Assembly (NCBI GenBank): GCA_026982895.1
Contig: JALWQW010000024.1
Coordinates: 1-36,612, forward strand
DNA length: 36,612 bases
From: Microcaldota archaeon
GTDB taxonomy: Archaea > Micrarchaeota > Micrarchaeia > Anstonellales > J096
Reading direction: 5' to 3'
The notes under the pieces were generated by a model. The model searched no databases. It was not told where the DNA came from and saw only the letters and a list, made by a program, of their open reading frames with translations. Of this stretch, positions 29,665 through 36,612 are shown one piece after another. Each line of letters starts with the position of its first letter. The first letter of the stretch is position 1. The position numbers were made by a program, and so were the translations under genes.

Positions 29665-30828
29665 TCATTTCTTGGCGGCGCTTACAAGCTCTATAGCATC
29701 CAAGTGTTTTAGGACATGGTCCTTGGCTAAGCGCATCTTGCTTCTAACATCAATCCCATAGAGGAGATGGTTAGCTATATCGCTGTGTATCTTCATGGCA
29801 AAATCATAAACAGTGGCATCCTTGGGCAAAAGAAAACAGTCGGGCAAAATTCTGCCCTTGCTATCGACGAGTTTGCTGCCTGCGGGATATATTGCCTTGT
29901 AGCCTAAAATATCGAAAACAGCATGCTCCAAAACCTTCTGGACGCCTGTGCTGCCAAAGGGCTTCAGCACATTTTCACGAATACCTTCCAATGCTCTCTC
30001 CTGTTCAGCATTTATGTCTCCAATAACCTCAAAATCAGAGCTTCCAGGAATATAAGAAATAACACCTGCTTTGGCTGCTTTCTTTAATACGAGCTCAGCC
30101 ACTGCTGAAACAGGAATAACATCATATTTTTCTTTTAGACGCTCATAGTGTTTCTTGCCAAAAGGTGTGTCAACTTTATTCGCCGCTATGACAATGGCTT
30201 TTGTCTTTTGCCTAAGAAATTTCGCAACCTCGAGAGTATCCTGCCAAGAAGCAATGGGACCAAATTTAGATATTGCCTCTTCTGCTATATCCTCATTCAC
30301 ACGAAAACTGCTCATTATCTCGACTAAAACCTCTTCATCCTTACTGCCAGAGCGCTTCAAACGCACCATCTTCTCCTTATTTCTCTCTATGACGCCCTTA
30401 TACCAATAATCCAATTCATCCTCTAAAAAAGCAATATCTCTCTCAGGGTCATGCTCGCCGGGAGCTGTAGCATTGCCTTCTTCATCAGTAGAGCCGCTTA
30501 TATCCACAATGTGTATAAGCGCCTCTGCTTGATTCAAATCATTGAGGAATTGATTGCCTAGACCTCTGCCTTCATGCGCCCCGGGAATCAGGCCAGCAAC
30601 ATCTATTAGCTTGACTGGAACAAAACGCCACTCTCCAGCTATATAGCCAGTCCGCGGCGTCGCCTTCACATTAAATTCAGGTCCTATCTCCTTGACGCGG
30701 ACATAAGCGGTGCCAACATTAGGTTCTATCGTTGTAAAGGGCCTGCTATTTATGTCTACAGTCGCCAATGTTGCTGCTGCAAAGAATGTGCTTTTACCTG
30801 ATGAGGGTTTTCCGACGAGACCAAGCAT
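29665..30828 (-). CDS. ychF: Obg-like GTPase/ATPase YchF/OLA1 family
   Basis: GLVGKPSSGKSTFFAAAT, DVAGLIPGAHEGRGLGNQFLNDL, AANKVD and C-terminal TGS-like domain. TATA ccttttaaac 26 nt upstream. Confidence 0.95.
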   Translation of the reverse strand: MLGLVGKPSSGKSTFFAAATLATVDINSRPFTTIEPNVGTAYVRVKEIGPEFNVKATPRTGYIAGEWRFVPVKLIDVAGLIPGAHEGRGLGNQFLNDLNQAEALIHIVDISGSTDEEGNATAPGEHDPERDIAFLEDELDYWYKGVIERNKEKMVRLKRSGSKDEEVLVEIMSSFRVNEDIAEEAISKFGPIASWQDTLEVAKFLRQKTKAIVIAANKVDTPFGKKHYERLKEKYDVIPVSAVAELVLKKAAKAGVISYIPGSSDFEVIGDINAEQERALEGIRENVLKPFGSTGVQKVLEHAVFDILGYKAIYPAGSKLVDSKGRILPDCFLLPKDATVYDFAMKIHSDIANHLLYGIDVRSKMRLAKDHVLKHLDAIELVSAAKK

Positions 30829-30840
30829 ATATTCACTATC

Positions 30841-31263
30841 CTACAAAGTGTTTAAAAGGCTCTCCAAACAGGAGAGCTTTGAATTTAAAAGGCTGATGAA
30901 ACGGGAGTTGTCCTCAGCTATATCAAAGTCCGTGGAAGGGCGCATGAAAATTACCTTCCTACCATCATAATTAACAGCTCCACCACCTTGAATAGCGTTA
31001 ATTTCTCCGAATATATCAAGCAAATCCTCGAATAACTGCCCATGTATAGGCCTCTCCTTGTACGGCCTTATGTAAAAAAAGGTTTCGCCGTCTTTTTTAA
31101 ACTGCAAAAATAGATTTGTGCCCTCCTTCAACCTTCCAAAAATATTTACGCCCTCACAAAACACATGACTTAATCCCCCTGAATGGAGAAATCTGTTTAG
31201 TTTAGGCTTTTTGTTGATATAAGCGGTTTTTTGATGCGAAGCATGGGGGGACGGGGAGAGCAT
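30841..31263 (-). CDS. Hypothetical protein
   Basis: 140-aa ORF with SD-like AAGGTG just upstream and a TATA-like ttttaaaaag. No family recognised; the start could be internal. Confidence 0.55.
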   Translation of the reverse strand: MLSPSPHASHQKTAYINKKPKLNRFLHSGGLSHVFCEGVNIFGRLKEGTNLFLQFKKDGETFFYIRPYKERPIHGQLFEDLLDIFGEINAIQGGGAVNYDGRKVIFMRPSTDFDIAEDNSRFISLLNSKLSCLESLLNTL

Positions 31264-31319
31264 ATGAACACCTTGAAGATATAATTCCCACCATTCTTTT
31301 TAAAATGAATCCAAATTAA

Positions 31320-31335
31320 TTAGACAATTGTCTAA
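31320..31335. promoter_or_regulatory. 16-bp perfect palindrome TTAGACAATTGTCTAA (candidate operator)
   Basis: Sequence equals its own reverse complement. Lies just upstream of the TATA-like element (about 31298-31305) of the minus-strand 140-aa ORF. Confidence 0.5.
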
Positions 31336-31394
31336 GTAAGCAGAGAGTGTGTGTTGAAAAAAGCGGTGGGAGGAGAGCTTCAAAAAGCAACAAC

Positions 31395-31404
31395 CTTTAA
31401 AAAC
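31395..31404 (+). promoter_or_regulatory. Archaeal TATA box for the C/D sRNA
   Basis: ctttaaaaac about 26 nt upstream of the predicted sRNA 5' end (about 31424). Confidence 0.5.
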
Positions 31405-31423
31405 CTCTCAATCTATAATAAAA

Positions 31424-31480
31424 TAGTGATGACGTGAACAAGCTCTGATTGAATGATGATGCTGACAGCGTCTGATGGAT
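31424..31480 (+). ncRNA. C/D-box sRNA (2'-O-methylation guide)
   Basis: C box GTGATGA (31426-31432), 12-nt guide CGTGAACAAGCT, D' CTGA (31445-31448), 4-nt linker TTGA, C' ATGATGA (31453-31459), 12-nt guide TGCTGACAGCGT, D CTGA (31472-31475). Spacing matches the archaeal consensus. Confidence 0.88.
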
Positions 31481-32286
31481 TAGAAAAGTATCTTTACGCC
31501 ATAAGCATATGTCAAAAAGAAACCGAGAAGCAGGAAAGGAACATAAGGCAGCATGCCTGAATAAACTTCAACTTTATATATGCCTTTTGATTTCAGCTTT
31601 TCTATGAGCTTCCTAGTCAAAACCTTTTCAGAACCTATAATGGATTTATGTTTAGCTGCAAATTCATCTGTTAAAACCTCTTCTTCAGCCTTTTCAATAG
31701 GCAATAAACCTTTCATGGCATCCTTTACATTCCCCATGAACATGCCTATAATTGTAGCAGATATAGATAGCAAGCCGAGTAGATATAGGAATAAAGGATT
31801 ATATAAGGGAAAATCCCTGTATATATACGCGAATACAACGAACGCAACAAATATGAGAAGGTTTTTGTAATCAATGGGATGATTCAATCCACGCTTCCAA
31901 ATTTTATAGAGATAATAAAATAAAGCGAAGACAGCGAATAACACGCCAGAGTATATAATTACTGGAAGAACCAAAGGTAGAGGCACGACAGAACCCGGCA
32001 CCTCAGGAAATAGAAGAGCAAGTTCAGCGAATAAGATTACATCCGCCATGCCTAAAAGCCCCCTCTTATAAATAAGGTAACCAAAAGCCAGTATAAGACC
32101 GCTTTGAATCAAGCCAAAAACAAAAGCATCCACATTGGAGAAAGCAAAAGCAAACAACAGCGTCAGAAAGGCGCTTGCTACTAGAAAGATATCTGGTATC
32201 TCCCTATTATTGAGCACATCAAAGGCAGCCCCAACAGACAATATTAATGTCGCAAGCAAAGCCTTTATAGACGCGTAAAGAAGCAT
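31480..32286 (-). CDS. Type IV prepilin/preflagellin peptidase-like (A24) membrane protease
   Basis: AAFDVLNNREIPD and RGLLGMADVILF carry the two expected Asp. Polytopic, with C-terminal LPYVPFLLLGFFLTY. ORF track starts at 32328, but ATG 32286 lies 26 nt from the TATA. Confidence 0.82.
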   Translation of the reverse strand: MLLYASIKALLATLILSVGAAFDVLNNREIPDIFLVASAFLTLLFAFAFSNVDAFVFGLIQSGLILAFGYLIYKRGLLGMADVILFAELALLFPEVPGSVVPLPLVLPVIIYSGVLFAVFALFYYLYKIWKRGLNHPIDYKNLLIFVAFVVFAYIYRDFPLYNPLFLYLLGLLSISATIIGMFMGNVKDAMKGLLPIEKAEEEVLTDEFAAKHKSIIGSEKVLTRKLIEKLKSKGIYKVEVYSGMLPYVPFLLLGFFLTYAYGVKILF

Positions 32287-32306
32287 GCAGTGTATGGAAT
32301 AGAAAG

Positions 32307-32317
32307 CTATAAAAAGG
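32307..32317. promoter_or_regulatory. Candidate bidirectional TATA element between divergent genes
   Basis: CTATAAAAAGG; centre is about 26 nt from GTG 32338 (+) and about 26 nt from ATG 32286 (-). Confidence 0.6.
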
Positions 32318-32337
32318 CAAGGGCGCATTAATCTTTT

Positions 32338-33213
32338 GTGCTTTATGAATTTATCATAGCTTTATCTTTATACATCTCAGTTAAGCTGTTTATCCAATAT
32401 CACAAAGAGCAGAAGATAAGTCTGCTTGTAGGTGGGACTGCTGTGCTTTTTCTCTTCTTCAATTTATGGCTCAACCAATATAGTAAAATATTAAGCAGCT
32501 TCGCAAGCACATTTGGCATTGTCATGAACATTATACCTGTTGCAATTTTTGCTCTAATATATTATATTGACTCCCAACGAAGAAAGAGTGTTGAATATTT
32601 GTCTAGGTATTTAGACGAGAATGTCGTAAGAGAACTCATGAAAAAACCTATAAAGCTTGGTGGTGAAAAAAGAGTGGTGGCCATAATTTTTACAGATGTC
32701 AGAGGATTTACAAGCATGTCTGAAAAGCTAAAACCTGAAGAAGTTGTCGAGCTTCTCAATGGACATTTTGAAATAATAACTCGTATAGTCCGGGAAGAGC
32801 ACGGCGCATTGCTCAAATTCATAGGCGACGCAGCCATGATTGCCTTTAACATTCCTTATGAGCAAGAAGATTTTAAGGAGAGGGCATACAAAACAAGCGC
32901 AAGGATAATAAAGGAGGTTAGAGCCTTTGCTGAAAAAATAAAAGATGAGAAGGGACTGGATTTCAGTATAGGCATCGGTGTAAATGTTGGAGAGGTTGTT
33001 GTCGGCAATATAGGTTCAACAATGCAAATGGATTACACAGTTATAGGCGATGCTGTGAATACAGCATCTCGTCTAAACGGCGTTGCTAAAAGCTGGGAGA
33101 TTGCCCTGCCGAAGAAACTAGCAAATGAATTGGACATTAAAGGAGAGGAAGACAGTGTTAAACTCAAAGGCAAAGCCAAACCCCTAAAAATTGTGAAGGT
33201 GGAGATAGAATGA
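32338..33213 (+). CDS. Membrane-anchored class III adenylate/guanylate cyclase
   Basis: N-terminal TM segments, then VVAIIFTDVRGFTSMSEKL, LLKFIGDAAMIAF, FSIGIGVNVGEVVVGNIGS and DYTVIGDAVNTASRLNG. Metal-binding Asp, Lys/Asp specificity and Asn/Arg transition-state residues are all present. Confidence 0.95.
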   Translation: MLYEFIIALSLYISVKLFIQYHKEQKISLLVGGTAVLFLFFNLWLNQYSKILSSFASTFGIVMNIIPVAIFALIYYIDSQRRKSVEYLSRYLDENVVRELMKKPIKLGGEKRVVAIIFTDVRGFTSMSEKLKPEEVVELLNGHFEIITRIVREEHGALLKFIGDAAMIAFNIPYEQEDFKERAYKTSARIIKEVRAFAEKIKDEKGLDFSIGIGVNVGEVVVGNIGSTMQMDYTVIGDAVNTASRLNGVAKSWEIALPKKLANELDIKGEEDSVKLKGKAKPLKIVKVEIE

Positions 33214-33644
33214 CAAATGTATTCCTATTCGGCGAAGACACAACGAAGCATTGGGAAATCATCTTATTAAGTATTGTATTGATAGCTCTACCAAATCCTT
33301 TGACAGTAAACGGCCTCATTCATAATGTAACTTATCTCATATTAGGGTTAATTGTTATACTGGCCATCGCTTTGTTGTTTAGAATAGATATTAAGGAATA
33401 TGCTTCCATTATAGGAACAAGCCTGTTGATATCTTATCTATTAGTTCTGTTGGTTAGTAGTGTTGATACATTGATACATGCTAACAGTATCATCATCCAA
33501 GCCTTTGCCACAATAATCACATACTATATGATTGTTCTGTTAAGCTGGCAGGGTGAGAGATTGAGCAGGCGTTGGTGGACAGGAGTTGTTTTCTTAATAT
33601 TATGGTTCCTCTTTTATTTCGAGATTGTTGGAAAACTGGTATGA
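33210..33644 (+). CDS. Small multi-pass membrane protein
   Basis: ATGA overlap with the cyclase gene; 144 aa with several TM segments. Confidence 0.8.
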   Translation: MTNVFLFGEDTTKHWEIILLSIVLIALPNPLTVNGLIHNVTYLILGLIVILAIALLFRIDIKEYASIIGTSLLISYLLVLLVSSVDTLIHANSIIIQAFATIITYYMIVLLSWQGERLSRRWWTGVVFLILWFLFYFEIVGKLV

Positions 33645-33671
33645 ATTAAAAACCCTTTTGGTTGAAAGCAA

Positions 33672-34295
33672 GTGATGATTGGCAGTTTGCTGAGAGCTCA
33701 TGTGAATAGATGGCTTTACCCTATTGGACGAAAGCTGAAAGGTGTTAATCCTAATTATATAACTGCTTTAGCATATCCTCTTGTATTACTAGCGGCCTAT
33801 TTTATAGCAACGCACGAATATCTTTGGGGGGCTGTGATGCTCATAATATCTTCTGTAATTGACAATATAGATGGAGCAGTAGCAAAAGCCAACAACAAAA
33901 AGACACTCTTCGGCTCCTATTGGGATGCGTTCACAGATAAAATGCAGGAATCGACATTGCTTCTCGCCTTCTTCTTAGCAGGTTACCATTTAGAAAGTTT
34001 TATAGCTCTTTGGTTATCGCTCATGGTAGCATTCGCTAAGGCGAGGGCAGAAATGGTCGTTCCTCTCGGCAACATAGATTGGCCCGCTATAGGAGAAAGA
34101 GCTGAGCGCCTTATAATTGAATTTATAACGCTGGTTGTCGCTGCTTATTGGCCATTCATCAGTGGATACGACACTATAAGCCTTGGGTTGTGGCTTCTTA
34201 ACCTCATGGCACTTATCGGCCTGTTACAGCGTTTTGGATTCGCCAGAGGATTGCTCGTCAGTAAGGATAAAGATGGTGTGTCAAAAAGTAGCTAA
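33672..34295 (+). CDS. CDP-alcohol phosphatidyltransferase family protein
   Basis: DNIDGAVAKANNKKTLFGSYWDAFTDK matches DxxDGxxA(R/K)x8Gx3Dx3D. ATG 33675 may be the real start. Confidence 0.93.
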   Translation: MMIGSLLRAHVNRWLYPIGRKLKGVNPNYITALAYPLVLLAAYFIATHEYLWGAVMLIISSVIDNIDGAVAKANNKKTLFGSYWDAFTDKMQESTLLLAFFLAGYHLESFIALWLSLMVAFAKARAEMVVPLGNIDWPAIGERAERLIIEFITLVVAAYWPFISGYDTISLGLWLLNLMALIGLLQRFGFARGLLVSKDKDGVSKSS

Positions 34296-34334
34296 AAAGA
34301 TATCCTTTTAAGCCCTTCTAAACAAATTAAGGCC

Positions 34335-35231
34335 ATGGCTTCTGAAGACTATCCTAAAACAGCATGGGAATTCTTTATATGGACCGCTGTCAAGATGGGC
34401 TACAATGAAGCCCTTCAGAGAAGATTTCTAACTCTCGCCTTTGAAGACAAAAATTATGAATTACTCTACGATGTCCACAGAGACGGAAAGACAAGCAGGG
34501 GAATAAGAGAGTTTATAGAGGTCCTTGTAAAAAATATCCCCTCAAAAAAAGCTAAAAAATTGATAAAAGAGGGTTATGTCGACAGAATAAAATATTTATT
34601 GGGCCTAAATAAGGATGAAGAGTTTCAAAAAGATATATTGACAGAACTCTATTTAGGAGGATATTATTATGTTTTAATGGATGCCCTAATTTATTTGCCA
34701 AACATATCAGTGGATTTGAAAAGATTATTCTTCCACTTGTTTTGGAAAGAAGGAGAATATGATTTTCTCTTGAAGATAAAGGAAAAAAGTTCAGAGGAAG
34801 TGGTTGAAGAGATAAATAAAGTAATAAAAGGAGAAGAAGGTGTAGAATTAGAAGAGCTCTTCGAAGAATACAATGACAGAGAGATTTATGCATACATTCT
34901 CTTGCTTGGAAGAGGAAAACGCGTTAGAAGAGCCATTGATTTGATTATAGATTACATCTATGAAGAAATTGCAGAAGCTCTCCTTCAATCGGGCAAACTT
35001 CCAAGAGACACGAAGGAATATTTGCTGAAGAGGCTTGCCGAGGATGAAAATTACGAGATAGACTTTTTACTAAGATATGAAGATGAAAGGGTTATAACAC
35101 CAAGGGATTTCAATTCGATAATAAGGACACTATGGAGAAAAAGAAGAAGCGAAACATTGAAGGATTTGAATAAGGATATAAATCTCTTCAAGCGCGGCGT
35201 TGAAAGGAGAATTGAAAAGAGAAGAGAGTAA
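34335..35231 (+). CDS. Hypothetical Lys/Glu-rich all-helical protein
   Basis: 298-aa ORF with TATA CTTTTAAG centred about 26 nt upstream of the ATG. No family recognised. Confidence 0.8.
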   Translation: MASEDYPKTAWEFFIWTAVKMGYNEALQRRFLTLAFEDKNYELLYDVHRDGKTSRGIREFIEVLVKNIPSKKAKKLIKEGYVDRIKYLLGLNKDEEFQKDILTELYLGGYYYVLMDALIYLPNISVDLKRLFFHLFWKEGEYDFLLKIKEKSSEEVVEEINKVIKGEEGVELEELFEEYNDREIYAYILLLGRGKRVRRAIDLIIDYIYEEIAEALLQSGKLPRDTKEYLLKRLAEDENYEIDFLLRYEDERVITPRDFNSIIRTLWRKRRSETLKDLNKDINLFKRGVERRIEKRRE

Positions 35232-35267
35232 TGCTTTTTAAAGGTTTATACGCCTTTAAAAGAAGCA

Positions 35268-35349
35268 GCTGGGGTCGCCTAGTGGCTATGGCGACGGCCT
35301 GCTAAGCCGTTCCCGTAAGGGAGCGTGGGTTCGAATCCCACCCCCAGCG
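35268..35349 (+). tRNA. tRNA-Ser (anticodon GCU)
   Basis: Acceptor GCTGGGG/CCCCAGC; anticodon arm ACGGC-CTGCTAA-GCCGT; variable arm TCCC-GTAA-GGGA; T arm GTGGG-TTCGAAT-CCCAC; discriminator G. The 3' CCA is not fully encoded. Confidence 0.96.
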
Positions 35350-35377
35350 CCTTTATTCTCAGGCCTTTATCTCTGGT

Positions 35378-36612
35378 TTAAGATTTCCTTGCGTCTAAAC
35401 TCCTATCAAACATCCTTATAACATCCATGCCGCCTTTTAGTATCATAGCCTCGATTAGAGCCTTGTTTTTATCGGCGAAAGTCAATATCTTCTTAACAGA
35501 AGCCCTATCCACATAACCAAAATGGTCCAGAGCCTGTTTGAGCTCCTTGTGACGGCGAGCAGCTGTTTTTAATGAGGTTCCCCTTGCAGCAGCCTCAGCA
35601 GCTTGTCTCATGCTCTTGGCTCCTCCTATAGTGCCCTTCGGATGGCCATGGACACCGCCACCTGCTTGAATGACGACATCCTTGCCAAATATTTCAACAA
35701 CCCCCTCTACTAAACCTGCATGCAATCCACCACTCGCAACAGGGAAAGTGGGGGCTATTTTTGACGGGACGCTACCTCCTAAACTCCCCACAAGCATGCT
35801 TGCATCAACCTTGTTTTTGGCAACAAGCTGTCCGAAATAGCGGATAAGTGAAGGCGTGCCATCCATTTTACCAACGCCTGTACCAACATGAAGCTGATCA
35901 ACACCTAAAAGACGATAAGTCTTTGCCAATATACCAAAGGAATAACCATAAGTGCCTCTGTGCATAGCAGCATAACCAGCCCTATGCGCATGAACAAAAA
36001 TGCCATGTTTGTGGGCTTCCCTCGTTACCTCAATTATCGCCGGCGGGCCTGCAACAAATACATCAAGCATAACCATCTTAGCCCCTGCCTCAACGACATA
36101 ATCCAATCGCTCAAGCATGCGCTCCAAACTTATATCTGATATGTTTGTGGCATATAGTTTCTTATCGCCTGTGCGCTTCTCGGCTTTGTCAAGCTTATTA
36201 TAAACAGCATCGAAGCGCTTCTGCCACGGGCAAAAGGGCTGGTCGACGAGGTTTTCATCGTCTTTAACTAAGTCCAACCCACCAATATAAGCATTATAAG
36301 CAACATCTGCGAACTCCTTCGGCGTTAAACCAACCTTGGGCTTAACGATAGTACCAACATGAGGCCTTCTACTCTTGTATGTGCCCATATACTTCCTTAT
36401 GGCCTCCATGCCCAATGGACCTTTAAACTGCCTCTGGAATTTAAGAGGATAGACAATGTCTAGAATGTAGAGCTCGTCAAGCTCCAGCATACCAAAAATA
36501 TTACCTATAACGCTAGCTTGGAATTGGAGGAGATTTTTTGTGTCGAAATGTTCGTAGGGGTAAGCTATTTTCACAAAACCTGCATTGTCGGCGACCTTCA
36601 TGAGTTCAAATA
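35378..36612 (-). CDS. rbcL: Form III-type RuBisCO large subunit, 5'-truncated by window end
   Basis: TIVKPKVGL, GGLDLVKDDENLVDQPF, HAHRAGY, HVGTGVGK, VASGGLHAG and QAGGGVHGHP. The frame is open upstream of the ATG at 36601 (..F E L M K V..), so that ATG is probably internal. Confidence 0.95.
   Translation of the reverse strand, partial: FELMKVADNAGFVKIAYPYEHFDTKNLLQFQASVIGNIFGMLELDELYILDIVYPLKFQRQFKGPLGMEAIRKYMGTYKSRRPHVGTIVKPKVGLTPKEFADVAYNAYIGGLDLVKDDENLVDQPFCPWQKRFDAVYNKLDKAEKRTGDKKLYATNISDISLERMLERLDYVVEAGAKMVMLDVFVAGPPAIIEVTREAHKHGIFVHAHRAGYAAMHRGTYGYSFGILAKTYRLLGVDQLHVGTGVGKMDGTPSLIRYFGQLVAKNKVDASMLVGSLGGSVPSKIAPTFPVASGGLHAGLVEGVVEIFGKDVVIQAGGGVHGHPKGTIGGAKSMRQAAEAAARGTSLKTAARRHKELKQALDHFGYVDRASVKKILTFADKNKALIEAMILKGGMDVIRMFDRSLDARKS

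Noticed and set aside
35349-35374. Short direct repeat GCCTTTAT..GGCCTTTAT after the tRNA
   Set aside because: Too short and single; probably chance or part of the T-rich termination region.
36599-36601. ATG as the RuBisCO start codon
   Set aside because: The N-terminal domain is incomplete and the frame continues to the window edge.
1-36612. CRISPR array, transposase, prophage or restriction/defence cassette
   Set aside because: No evenly spaced direct repeats, IS-like inverted ends, or recognisable Cas, integrase or defence proteins were found by eye. A systematic repeat search was not possible.

Overview
This window is archaeal chromosome, with a DPANN-like flavour (the lineage is my inference). 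The evidence is a D-family polymerase large subunit, archaeal MCM, TATA boxes about 26 nt upstream of mostly leaderless starts, a type II tRNA-Ser and a form III RuBisCO. From left to right: (1) PolD DP2 (5'-truncated by the window), MCM and a presenilin-type GxGD membrane protease. (2) A minus-strand accessory block: tandem ACT protein, helical orphan, LAGLIDADG-fold protein that appears to have lost both catalytic acids, degenerate methyltransferase-like protein and a Cys-free 443-aa orphan. (3) A 16-kb cell-surface locus: two giant, sequon-rich, membrane-anchored beta-solenoid proteins (2570 and 1926 aa ORFs) flank an SDR epimerase, a GT4/AglH-type GlcNAc-1-P transferase and a small membrane protein. 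(4) XTP pyrophosphatase, PIN-ATPase-KH protein, Sua5, a 430-aa orphan with motifs resembling the archaeo-eukaryotic primase (AEP) active site, and YchF. (5) An intergenic region with a 16-bp perfect palindrome and a textbook C/D-box sRNA. (6) An A24-type prepilin peptidase and a membrane class III nucleotidyl cyclase, divergently transcribed and apparently sharing one TATA element. (7) A CDP-alcohol phosphatidyltransferase, a helical orphan, tRNA-Ser(GCU) and form III RuBisCO (5'-truncated by the window). The leads I rate highest are the AEP-like orphan, the surface/glycosylation locus with its covarying cysteine pairs, the C/D sRNA, the shared divergent TATA element and the nuclease-dead LAGLIDADG protein in an ACT operon. 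All family calls are by eye; no searches were run.
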